Below are positions 24,386 to 36,990 of a stretch of DNA of 64,000 bases, one piece after another. Position 1 is the stretch's first letter. Every line of letters starts with the position of its first letter. A program made the translations under genes and the position numbers. Below the pieces are notes generated by a model, which searched no databases, had not been told where the DNA came from, and saw only the letters and a list, made by a program, of their open reading frames with translations. Origin of the DNA: Lineus longissimus (Eukaryota > Nemertea > Pilidiophora > Heteronemertea > Lineidae); NCBI RefSeq assembly GCF_910592395.1, contig NC_088313.1:20102437-20166436 (forward strand). The letters are read 5' to 3'.

Positions 24386-27300
24386 TTTTGGTGCGAACTA
24401 CAATTGAGGTCAATTGAGTAGTACTTTGGCGACCTTGGACTCCAATACACGATATTAATGGATATCTATAGAGTAATCTCATTATCTTAAGTATGTTATA
24501 GGTCCATGGGGTCCATTGAGTATCGTTGTGAATAATCACGCTAACTCTGTGACATGGTTCTCATCAACAGCACTTAGAGACGCTCTAACGCTCGACTAGC
24601 TCGACGACACAGTCATTAGCGGTAACGTTCAGGAGATGGTGTACACAAAACATTTATCTTCTGGTACTTTAATACTGAACAAAGCTATGAAGTGAATCTA
24701 TATGATAAAACAGCTGCGCTTAACTGCGTTTTTGACATTTCACATTCATTCTGGTTGGGGTAGGTCTCAGGAACAATCTAAAGACGTCCTAGTGCTTTAC
24801 TTACCTGATCCACATTTTAGCTGAGATGGAGACCCACAACTGAAGCAGTAAGTTTATTTGCCCTTGCCAGTGTGGCCTTGACCCTCATGGAAGTTGTTTC
24901 GTAGGGTGGATGTTATCAAGATTTGCCCTGATAACGCTTTGTTGGACAGCCGAACAAAGGGAATTTAGACAAAGGTGTGAGCGGACTTTGTTCAAAGACA
25001 ATGGGCAGTGTATTGGGCTCGGCATGAATTCTTCGAGGTACGGGGCAAAATAATACATTTCGGCTTCGATGTCAAATAGATAATGTCAGGATTCGTACGT
25101 AGGTTTCCTGCTATCGTTTGCCGCAGCGGCAAAACTTCGCACGGCTTCATCTGTTATTTGGTCCATACAAATAACATGCCGGTGCGGTTACGTTGGCGTC
25201 TTTTGACTGATACCTCCGCTTCCACCAACCGACCTTGCTGGTAATTTCAAGGACCAAGAAACCGCAGGAGCCGAGTGAAGTTTTGCGAGGCTGCAGCCCT
25301 GCACTTGCAGAAGGAAAGCGCTATAGTGAATCAGACCTTTAATCGTCGAACGTTCATTTTGAAGTTGATTTCTAAGTTGAAATACAAGTAAATGATTATA
25401 AACTCAAACATCTTAAAATATCAAACATTTTCCCAAGTGACTTAACTGAATATCGTTTCAGACCATGAAGCCGCATTTCCCGATGTCATTACTTAAATTG
25501 AATACCACATGTCGGGAGCGATATCAGACTCCGTAGATGGAACTCATAGGGACGGCTTCATTAAATGAATGAGCGTGATAAGAGGGAATGATTAGAGGAC
25601 GCTCGAGTCAAAGTTGGGTTATTAATCACAATTAGATTCTATTGCATTCAACATCAAAGAACAGTTTTTGTGTTGATATCGTCATTCCGTCTGTCTCGAC
25701 TTACAAAATGACGAGAATGACGGAAGGACGTAAATGTTTTTAGAGTAAAGGCAACTCTTTATAATGAAGAAAAGGATAAATATTGAAACAATTTTTAAAA
25801 AAAGAGCACCTAAAAAATTATTTGCGATTGTTCCATTGTGTTTCAAATAAAAATACCAGTGACGGGAGGCTAGAAATAGACAGAAGACACGCCGGATTCA
25901 GTTGTCGATTGGCCTTTAAGAGGGATGAAAGGCTCCCCTTTCACTGCCTTTCGCCCCTCAGTTTCACCAAGTGGCGTTAGGACTTAACGCCAAAGATGCT
26001 GCTTCGTCGATTGAGCAACCGGGTCCTTCCCACGCATGATCACAAGGATTCCCGGTTTCTCCTATCTGATTGTCAAGTGGCTGACAAAGTGATATCCATG
26101 GCGTCATACAAGATTAAAGTGGCAATTTCAGCGATCGTACTTTAATCGGTATTCATGGTGTTAACTTTGAGGGGAGGAAAACTTAGAAAACATTTCAAAA
26201 CTCATCACATCAGCGTTAACCTGATTAGGTGTCAAAACCACCATCAACACTAGGTGAAGAATAATGGCAACTGCCATGGGGATTTTCATGTGTATGAAAA
26301 CGAATGTTTCTTTTAGGCATGGAATCTGGTGCGAAAGAAGACAATCTCATTATCTTGCAGCGATGTGCTAGCCTTTAGTGCATCAGCATCAATTAGATTG
26401 AGAATATTTGAAGCGAAAATGATTTCATTTCTTTTCTCAAAAGCACGAGGATGCTGCTCGAAAGTTTTAGAGGAGAAGCCTACGGTACTTACACACCTAA
26501 TGGGATTATCTTAGTTAGGGTGTGATCCAACGAATGTGTCGGCATAAGGACTTGGCGTGAGACCATGATGGTAAAGGAAATCCTGTTGGCGATTTGACGT
26601 ATCAGTATCTTGTTGGGAAACCTGTGGATCATCCGCATTCTCTCAAAATACTGTTTCTAATCGCTGTTCATAAAGAGTCTTTCAAGGTAAAGTGAGGTTT
26701 GGGTGCTGAAGTTTGTCTACGCCGTAACTCTCTTCGAGACACGAAGCATTTTACGGGACAAGAGACTTCTCAAACAACGCAGACATATAAAAATGGACTC
26801 AGAAAAGAACAGGTACCCTCCAGGGATCAACTCGTCTTCCGAATCGCACCTGATAACAATTATATTACTATCGAGTGTGGCTGTCGATCACGTCGATATG
26901 GTTTCTAAAATTCGTGTTGCTAGGATTACGAATCCTCTTAAACGTCATATGAACTCCATGTAGATGTATGTCCTTAGCCGACCTTATGGATTACACTGGC
27001 ACCCTGTCAAGTGCAAAATTAAACTGACTACACAACAACACGTGTTTACATGTAAGATACAAAATACTAGAAGTGAGACTGTACTCAAAAGCTCAGACGT
27101 TAAGTTCGTGATGACAGTATGATCTCTGACATTCTGTTTATAGCCACAATTCGTGGGAGTTAACGATCCAAATCGTCAACACTCCTGTAAGACTGCTATC
27201 TGGATTCATTTAGTGATAAGACTCACTCAGCTCACGATACTCATCGTCTCATATATAGTAGAATTGCTGGTGGTTACAACATATTTTGAATATTTTCTAA

Positions 27301-30300
27301 CAGCATTCCTTGTATTATCTTTCTTTGTTTTTTTCCGTATAATCTTTTGAAGAGATTCATGCAGTCTATATGAGACATGAAGGATGTAGCCGTCGATAAC
27401 ACGTCATTCGGCAAATGACATCTAATGTTTCTTTAAAACATGCCAGCGTCTGCTTCGCCTCCCATAAATCCTTTAACAAGGACATTTGATAGTGTTAAAT
27501 CTCATGAAAGGCGCATGATGTGTTCAGAATAAAAAACTCCAACCCAGCAGCGCAGACCCAAGTGGAGCGAAACGTGTCGAAGTTCACTCGAACGGTTGAA
27601 TGAAGACGGGCATAAAGACTGTAAACTCCCTAAAGGAAGAAGTTGCTGCCGTAAAAGTGTGAAGTGTCTTTCAATCTCTCGGTTCACGCCAATCACGGTC
27701 TCATTGGATATAAAGAGCCATCTTTTTACCCGTTTTTCCAGAGGCTATGACGTGTATTTGTTGGTTTCTTTTGTTGCAAAATAGCTTTCTTTTTGTGACA
27801 GGCAATGTCAATGAACTTTGTGAATGTAATGATCATGGTGAAATTCGCAGGCACCGCATGGTGCAGACTCCTACATGATTATTGAAATTCTACTGAAAAC
27901 TGCTTGATAGTTCAATTCATTGCACGAATTTGTTTGTGAACGGAAACAAAGCGAGTGTCGTTTATATGATGCCGTCAAAGTCACGTAGAGCCAGAACAAC
28001 TTTCGTAGTCTTGCATTTTTCGAACATAACTTTTACTCCAAAAGAAACTTTATGCCGTTCAGATAATCCAACTACCACAAACAGAACGCACTGTGAGGTT
28101 ATTACAGTGCACCGAGGCACCATCAATCATAAACGTAACGACACCTCAAGACATCATCACCAGGTTGTAGATAATCCGAACGTCAAAGCCAGACCATCGC
28201 ATCTGATGACCTCCGGTAGTCCAGGGCAGCGACCCCATATATCTAAAACGTTAACTCGGGATGTAGTATCTCCAACGCATTTGACGTTGATGCTAAACTT
28301 GGGCGGGCAGACTGATGGCCACATTTTCTTTCTTAACACTGACACGCCCTGGCTACATAGTTTTCACCCTGGGGTATAGACCATGAGGTTTTGGATGGAG
28401 ATTGTGCTGACTCACAGCGATTGTAAGTGTAGCTTGCATCTAAAATTCTACAAACTCTCAAAAAAGTGAAACCAGGTATTCCCAGCCGCTACGACATGTA
28501 TGCGATTTCACCCCCTCCAGCATGCTCGGTGGTATATTGATAAATTCTATATGATGGATGACATCGAAGAAGAAAAACATCTTCGTGTTACTAATGAGAT
28601 AGCTTATATGACTGCTATTTGACCCTGTCGATAGCGTAGTATGGGAAGAGAAGCGGTGAACTGAGGCTGCTGAGAGAGATTTGAGAATGACGGGCTATTG
28701 ATTGGAAGTAGGAAAATGATTGAATTAAGGGAAAGGTGTGAATTAAGATGTATCTGGAGGATGATTTGCAATCTTGGCACAAGGTATTGTCTGTCGATAC
28801 CACAAATCAATAGACGTATACATGTAGTTCTAAGTGTAACACTGCCATACCAGCCGAAACGCAAACCCTACTGAACGACGAACCAAGGCGACTCTGCGTA
28901 TTCCGTTTGATGGCATCTTTAATCATGGTATATCAATATCACGTCAGAAATTCATGGTATCCATACAGTTAATGTTATCTTCTGGTATGTGCCACCATAA
29001 AAAACACTTACATGCCTGAGTAACTAACTTACGCCGCGTAAAGAGGGATTGGACTTTGGAATGACTGAGGGTCGCCTTCATCAATGATGAAGTTTATCTT
29101 TTGGGCGATCAGCTTTCATTTTCCGACAAGGTAGATGGACTGTTTGGGCTACGTTATGCGATACGCCCTCAGACTTTTCTCTCTTATTGCCAGCGAGGTA
29201 AAGACGACGAGAGTGATGGTGAATCGAGTAGCCTACTATAGCTGACAGTCTTTTCCTGTATCTAATATGTCGCCAACAGCAGAACACATTTTTCTTCGAC
29301 AACTGATTACAATAATTACGGCGGCTAATTTATGGCAAGAGAGGATCCGGGATACTTGGGCACAATTGCTTTGCACAGGTGATGTAGGGCGCTTGCCGAT
29401 AAAATTGCCCGGAGTCACGCAAGAGACACTCGATAATCGCTTACACTTGACGCAATACCCATCGGTCATTGCTCCTACGTACGACATATAAGAATTTTCG
29501 GATGCGGTCAATGCGATTATGAAGCTTATATACTGATGAAGGCTGGCCACTTAATAATAATAACTTGTGACATTTTTCTGTGGGATTCATACTGGTTTCC
29601 GCGGTTGAAAGAGTTCGGATAGGACATGCGATCTTCTGCCAGTGCTTGAAGTGAAGGGCTTTGTTGAAGTCCTAGTCTTCATGGAAGAATATTTGGTATT
29701 GCTCATAAGAGGTTATGTAGTTGTGCATTTTTCCATTGAAACCGATTGATGTGAGGTTAATGCCGAGGTAAAGCCGCAACAAGTTGGATGCTTTCCGCTG
29801 AAATTGATCTGAGTGATGCCCAGCGCGTTGTCACCTGTTGTTCTCACGACATTATCTTCATTTCTAGCTGTTTAAACTACCCTGACGCAGGTCATTGCCG
29901 TCGTAAACGTACTCTACCCTACGGTGAATCGCCAGATTTCTATGTGGTGTAATGCTAACATTTTCGTGAGATTACTGTATAGGCCTTTACGTGTCGTCGC
30001 CTCAGCCCCGTCCAAAGTCGTTGCGCCTCCGCGAATTCCTGACGGAAGATTGGATTTGGAAGTTATACTGAATCTGACGAAAGCAGTATAAATTAGGTCG
30101 AATTTCTGTTGAGAACCACGACATCTTATCGATCCAACTAAACACAGACAATCTATTCATTAAACCCAGTGGGAACGAAACAATTCAGGCTCATTCTCAT
30201 TGAAGCTTGGAATCGATGTTGTTTAAGGCAAACAAACCTGATCAGACTTTGTTTATTTGTTTGATGGCTTGTACTTTAAGTGATCTGAGACTTAGGAGAA

Positions 30301-30889
30301 TGTTCCAGATGGAGGGCAGTTGTTGCGTCAGCATGAAGCGCTTCAATCCATTCATCAGGTGTTTTCAAGGCTAACGTAAGATTTTGCGCTATTCTTTACC
30401 GATGTAGAAAGTTTAAGTTCAAGGCTAAAACACTCCGAATTTGATCTTTATTGCTGTTGTCAGGTTGTTATATCATGTATCAGAAAGTTATAATAAACTG
30501 TTCCATGTATGCAGAATCCAATCTTCGCTCTTAAAGTATAATCGCTATCATTGCACAGAATCAGATATAACCAATAACTCCTGGAAAATTAGATATCTTA
30601 ATGTCATCGTTCTTGTATGAAACACGTTACACGTACAACAAGTACACCTTGGGCGTCGACTGATATTCGGATTCTATCCAAATGCAACGGTGAAATATAA
30701 CACTGACTTCCAAAGCAATTTATCATGCGATGATCGCCAAGATATGGAACCGGTTTCATACCGTAGCATCAATTTGATCGGTTTGGCAATTTTTACGAAT
30801 CACAATTCATGGTATGAATAGGCGCGGGAGGTTTGTGATGACTGATTGAGGTCCAATCCCCATAGACCATTGAGTCGTTTGGTCAGTAA
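24386..30889. other. 6.5 kb with no gene recognised
   Basis: This includes the longest open frame of the window (27930-28379, 149 codons). It is basic, Thr/His-rich and lacks any family signature or splice support, so I treat it as chance. A 17-bp palindrome, TTTGCCGCAGCGGCAAA, is at 25117-25133. Overlapping frames on both strands at 29236-29550 are also unsupported. No repeats seen. Confidence 0.5.
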
Positions 30890-31224
30890 AGCAATAGAAT
30901 CGCTGTTCCTTGGACACTCAGTTTCGTTTTATCCTCATATCGGTGCAAACGCACGGATGTGCTTTTCCATGATTGCGTTTGTCCTGAAGAGTGTGGCTAC
31001 TCAAGAACGTTACATCAATTTGTCATGGAGCGACGGAAGAATTTGGAACAGTTTTTAACATTCCTCCCTTGGGTCGATGACCTTGGGGAAATGTTCCGAT
31101 TTTATCTACTTAGGGAACACAAATTGTGTCCCCCTTATGTTCTGGCACTTGAATTTAAAACAGCTATCCTAACAAGGCCTGTTTTCCCGACCAACGAAGC
31201 CCAACTACAAGCCAAATTAAGCTA
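30890..31224 (+). CDS. possible terminal exon, unknown protein
   Basis: The frame is open from the stop preceding 30890 to a TAA at 31222-31224, about 111 codons. A splice acceptor-like GTTCCTTGGACACTCAG ends at 30920, which would leave a terminal exon of about 100 codons. The predicted C-terminal 70 residues look protein-like: amphipathic, with charged clusters (MERRKNLEQFLTF, LREHKLCPPYVLALEF). I recognise no family. No upstream exon or poly(A) context was established. Chance frames of this length are expected in the window, so support rests on composition and the acceptor alone. Confidence 0.25.
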
Positions 31225-34200
31225 ACGCGTTAAAACAGGGTTCAGGGCAGTGGAAAGTGTCCTGGGCGCTACACAAGGGCTATAAACATTGGGATCATTC
31301 CGCCATGCGAGCTACTTAGATTACTTAAGGTTGTCCGCCCGGTGCTAGCTTGCCATTCATGCAGTTGTTCCTGTGGTCGGATAGAGCTTTCTCTTGTGAG
31401 AATTCCTTGGAGTAACTCGGGATTTCAGCAACAGTTTACTTGGCATTTGGTTCAATTTTAGGTAAGTCTGATGACACCACTCTACCTTGTATTCCTTTTA
31501 AGGCTCATACTATCAAGTAACAACATTCGCACGCATGACCTTCGTTTCATAACCTAGTGTTACATCAAGATGCTCGTAAGGTTCGAGATGGTATTGTTCT
31601 TCACGATTCTGTAGTATATACTTGTTGCTCAAGATATTTTTCACATCCCTCTACTGCCATTCGTCAGCTTAAAGCTACTTTAAGGACATCAGTCGTGAGA
31701 GAAAAAAAAACCTGAACAGAGAAGTTACAATTGTCCGACACGTACTCAGTTGCAATCACATCTTCAATCATTTCTCAAAATTATTATTTTTAAGATTCTG
31801 GAATATTTTTTTAACATTACGATTACTAACATTTTCATCATTGTCCGAATAGTATCTTTGATGTGTTGTTGTTCGCTACCACCTTATATCCGCCTTGTCA
31901 AGGAAAAGTCCGCGGCTTAAGGTGTGGAAAACTGTATCCCACCAATAGCTGCTAGTTGTTTACACATGTTCGCCAAGGTTTGCTCAGGACAGCCAAAATA
32001 ACACGACCGGAATGTTTTCAATTTGCTTCTAATGCAGTGCCTTTCATCTGGAGAGTAATTTTTTGTGTCTTCCTCTTTCTGCACTTTATCCATTCACCAA
32101 TGTCATTCACTGACCATAACCCGATACCAACATATGAACGTTCACAGTTATGATTCATACGTCTGGCTTTCATGTTTAATTGATGAACATTTATTTAATC
32201 TATGAATCTTTTATCAATTCATCAACTTTAATTGTATAGTTTTAGCAGGTGAGTGCCGCGTCGGATGCGGCCGTAAGGTAGGCATACAATGTGATTGCGG
32301 ACCGGAAAACCACACGAGAATTACTTTTATGTCAACGCTTTTTATATAAATCAAAGAATATCGTGGTGTGCTGAAAATATGGCATACTTGCGACCTGTGG
32401 CAATTATCATTGCAAAGGGCGATAAAAAGATTGTTCGTCTGCCGGTAAAACCTGTAATAGCTGGAATAACTTCCTCAAACGAGAGGATTTCTGTCTCATG
32501 CGATAGTCAGTGCAGGTCGCTGCAAGAAGGTGTCTCGTTTGCGCGGCGCTTAAGGTTAAAGGATGGAAGTACTACAGTACAGTAATCTTTGATGTTATCA
32601 TCTAATACGTTAGACTGGAGCATGTAGTACATAAGATAGGGCCTAGAATGTCAAGGCACAGACTCAGTGGGACATCAAAGAAAGTGATGAGAAAGGAACA
32701 GACAGATTTATATTTAGTTTTTCAACATACTAATTTCATAAGGCAGGTTGCGAACAAAAATATGCCACCCACTACATTGATAATCCTCCCTCGTTGTATT
32801 TGCAACGGTTTAGTCACATCATTTATAAATAGTAGGCCCGACTATTCATCAAATCATTTCTCGAGACAGTACAATGTACAGTATAAAAATATATACCAAT
32901 TTTCCTTTGTTGGGTAGAATATTGGCCTTTCTCATGAAAATATGATGCAGATGGGCGAAAACAGTATGGTGTCTCTGACAAGAAAACACGACGTAGCCTT
33001 GGGACACGAAGACCAATAGCGCGTGAGAATATGGCTTGTTTGCCGTTATAATGGATGAATACTCCAACTCGACTGAAGCAATTCGTATTTTTCACAAGTT
33101 TATTAATGTAAATCCTTTGTTGATGCTGTGACATTTAGGTCGACATCATACACCGAGTATAACTTGATGAAAAATGGGGAAATAATTATGGATGAGAACC
33201 TATCTCTGGCAGCTAAGTCACTGTGGCTAAGACCATGTCTTCACGTCCTTGACAATAGCCGGACAGAATGGGCTTCGTAAAGGATCAAAGGACGCGTTAT
33301 TAGTTTCCATGCGGATAAGAAAAGCATCATCTTTTTCCGTCGCAGTGTCGTAGCATACGCATAAGGTATTACATAGACTGTGCTGAAATATATTGTGTAT
33401 GAAATTGTGTATGATATTCTGTATTGCAGTATGTTCCTTTATGTTGACCCCTTTGTGACAACGACCTACCTAAGTCAGATATAAAACTGCCTAAGTCGTA
33501 TTTGAGTATTTGGCAATTATTTTATGAGGGTGGCGATATGATATTACATGTCCTTTGATTATCGCACCTCTTAAACGATATTTTTAGTCACATATACACC
33601 CAAACTGTGGTTTACGAAAGGTCGCTCTAAAATACAGGAAAAAAACCATGTCTTGACAGCAGTAGTTATTCACAGTTACCCCTAATGCTTTGTTGGTTAC
33701 AGCACGAAGGTATAAAGTATGGCGACAATAAACTAACTGTGATAGGATAAAAGTGCCCTTTGTCTCCATGCTGGTATTTAATTCGGTTTTATGTGACAAA
33801 TAATTCAAGGGACATTTAGATGAAATGAAGCTTGATAGTAGTGGCTTATAACTAGCCATTCTTCAGTAATATCATGCAATCTTGTTTACATCTGCCCTCA
33901 GAGTAAGTCTGTTCGAATACGAGTTTTGCAGAGTCAACAGGCCCGTGCACAGTGGCCATGCTCGCAGAATTTACACTTATACAGCATTGGTCATTGCTCC
34001 TGTGAAGATTGGAAGCGCGCTTCACAAAGTTTGAATCAAGGATTAGAACATGAACTAAATCAAAAAAGACAGTGGCTTCTCCACACTTCTATCAGATAAA
34101 GAACATCGCTGACAGTACCCTTCAGCGCATTTTTGTCACACAATCGAAACCACGTCGCTCCACTCTCAACATAACATTATTACCATCCATTACTTATTGA

Positions 34201-35734
34201 ATTCGAGTCGATCATTATCAATACGTACGTACAACATTCTACACATGCACCCACGCTAACTGAGCGAAGATTGTATGACAAACACATTCAGAGATTCCAC
34301 TGTCTGAGCGCCAAATGTCCCTCGAAGAGGCTGTATTTCTGATCCGGATATCATGATTTGTACCAATTAGATGACTATGATAAGGGACACTAGGAGTATT
34401 CTTGAGAATGGCGGAGTCATTCATTCACTTTTTTATCGTCTGCCATTACAACTAGAAGCAGTTTTACGAATGAGTCCATCAAGGTGCTGATACGAAATAT
34501 ATTTTGCGACTCCCATTCCGGCTGACACATTTAGTTGCCTGTACAAATGTATTGTCAGACCATGCTGCTGTCCTATCACGCTTTAGCACAATGAGTTATC
34601 AATTCTATCTTCGCTATCTTCTGGACTCCAGTGAATCACATATCTAAATTGCTTATTGAAGATAAATTGAATTTCATTACCATCACCTGACGTCCCGGGT
34701 GACGAACTGTTATCTAGTTACGCCAGGAATATTTATTGACCCTCGTGTCAGCCCTGGAGCTACCTATCCGCTACCGCAAGAAGCAATTTCACACTCTTTG
34801 TACTGTCTATATTAATAAAGAAGGAAAATCAACGTCAATCAATTAAGAGTCGACCAAGGATACCTGTATCTCCAGATCGGGCGACAACCTCTCGAAACTC
34901 CTCGATTCGACTATGCCAGGGCTATTAAAATCGCTGAAGACGGACATCGATATGTGGTGCAAATAGAGTATAACCTGGTTTCCCCAGGTTATATTGTATG
35001 GCATGGATGATTATAGGTTGATCGTTTGTTAGGTTGAGGTAGTCTTCACTAGTAATTTCAGATATTCTCCTTCGAGTTGCACTAGTCATTGTAAACGAAG
35101 GCCAACTTTTACAATGACTTTGTTTGCCATTGGATGTTTTCTCACCTCTGCATCGCTGTGTATTTCGCAGTTAAGTGTGCATGACACGACATCGTGACAA
35201 ACTACACAAATGAGACGAATACGGATGAGGAAGGCGAGCTTCTGTTGTGGTAAAAAATGTTCGACAAGTTGATTGAAATATTAGCTTGTACACTCATTTA
35301 CACCTACTTCTCCAACTCCAACTTTGCGATCGAAAGAGGCTACTTTAGTTCAGAAAGAGATGACCATTTCACTATTGACCAGGATCTCGGTGAGTTGCAG
35401 ACCATTACGTCTGGAAGCAGTATATGTCTTATTCTTATGCTTACCCCGATTCCAAGTAGGTCTATTAGGTGATATTAAACTAGGGGAGTCTGAATATACA
35501 GTTATGTATCTGACGGTGGTGGGTTCTTTCCACCACTTTCACCACTTCAAATTTAAAGCTTGAAATACGATAGTACTGACTTACTCATCTCATCTATTCA
35601 TCCCTCGCTGCAAATAAGAAGATTTCACAAACAGACATACCTAGGATGTGAGGGAAAGTTTTGCCTAACGTCACCGTCTACAACTTCGAAACCTATGTTG
35701 ATGTACGTAATATTTTTACTCTCCCACAAGATAA
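31225..35734. other. 4.5 kb with no gene recognised
   Basis: A 10-bp stem hairpin lies at 34969-34993. Frames of 65 to 103 codons on both strands (for example 31956-32153 with one hydrophobic segment, and 32823-33134 minus) have no further support. A 7-bp hairpin GTGGTGG/CCACCAC lies at 35516-35536. Nothing else stands out. Confidence 0.5.
34969..34993. other. perfect 10-bp hairpin
   Basis: TATAACCTGG (34969-34978) pairs completely with CCAGGTTATA (34984-34993) across a 5-base loop. It is too short for a microRNA precursor, and there is no T-run or gene end beside it. The function is unknown. Confidence 0.6.
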
Positions 35735-35860
35735 ATAAATATACGTCATACATGTCTTGATAAAGTTGAAAGTATTTCTATTGGGGTGTATCCTATTGAT
35801 CGTGTTGTACTTCATTCTAAATGCTATGCCAATGATGCCTTGGCATATCATCTATACTAA
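35735..35860 (+). pseudogene. possible vestige of a LINE reverse transcriptase core
   Basis: This short frame translates to a segment ending in YPIDRVVLHSKCYANDALAY, then HLY and a stop. Many non-LTR reverse transcriptases have a P-x-G block followed by H-x-YADD-x-Q-x-Y around the catalytic aspartates. Here YAND would correspond to YADD with the first Asp replaced by Asn. The fragment is about 40 codons and has stops on both sides. No other polymerase motif was found nearby. The resemblance is by eye and could be coincidence. Confidence 0.2.
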
Positions 35861-36779
35861 AAGAAAATCCAATTTTGAAAAAAATCAAATGACTGATTTC
35901 ACCCGCAGAACATTTTCTTCAAAGGATACTCCTTAGTGTTTATACGTCTGTAATTCAATTTGTTTTCCTCATCAAACGGGGGAGGACCGAGTCAGCTGAC
36001 TTTAAGCGTCATGTGTATATATCTTTTATTCTGTTTACCGATACTAGATACAATGTACATGAAGTTACTTTCATATGATATTTTACTCTGAAATAATGAT
36101 CGAAACAGGAAGTAGCAGGGCAATTGGTTGAGTCAAATCATCTGGTAATGTTTCAATAAAGAACACGAAGCACTCTTGTCTTCCAATGAAGGAAGCATGA
36201 AGTCAATTGATTTGATCTTGCCGATCTCGCGACACTAGATCCTTCTCTTACTTTGGGCTCCAGTGTAATTGGCCACTAAAGACTCTAATTATGTCTAATC
36301 ATTTTCCTCAGCAACGCGATTATAAAACTATATATAAATACCTCAAGGGAAGTGATTTTCTCACCGAGGAAGACTGCTTGTTGTCGATTATCTTTGACAC
36401 ATTATGTGGGATGTGCTTTCGATTCTATAGTCCGTGAAAAACATGAGAAACACCGTCGTGATGTCAGTGAGGTTGGACGGCAAACATCAGTGTACTCCTT
36501 GACGGATGTTGTACATACCTGTACGAGGTAGTCCAGGCTCGCCCATCTCGAAGACGAGTTTGATGTTCCTTCGCCTGCAAAGGCCGGAAATGCTCCCTTT
36601 TGATTGGTACAATTCCGAATAGTGAGCCGATGAAGCAGGTTTGAGGTGGTTTCCGATTGGTTAACGCGACAGGAAGTCTTTGGGAATAGTGCTTTGGGAA
36701 AGTGGTGTCATTCAGCTTGAAAAAAGTACACAAGCAAGACTTCGAAAACCTTGACTCTGTGTGAGATACTCTTTGGTAA

Positions 36780-36990
36780 GCTTACCATGACTATCAGTCT
36801 ATGTAAGATAAGAACATGCCCCTTCCGTTTGAGCTTGATTCTTGGCCGTCATGACCTTGAGCCTTCGTCTGTGCAAAGCTGTTAGATTAGAAATTGTCTC
36901 GGCAGTCATTACTGTGACACTCAGTCAATATGAGATGATGACATGCCTCTGCAAGTAATGACTCTTTCCATTCAATAATGGTTTTGTAAT
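36780..36990. repeat. diverged tandem duplication, period about 127 bp
   Basis: GACTATCAGTCTATGTAAG then ATAAGAACATGCCCCT (36789-36823) aligns with GACACTCAGTCAATATGAG then ATGATGACATGCCTCT (36916-36950). The bases just upstream (GTAAGCTTACCAT against GCAGTCATTACTGT) also correspond. About two thirds of positions agree. The 3' limits are unclear. Confidence 0.5.

Noticed and set aside
27930-28379. Longest open frame of the window, 149 codons on the plus strand
   Set aside because: The expected longest chance frame for this length and composition is about 150 codons. The peptide has no family pattern, no splice support and an unremarkable codon make-up.
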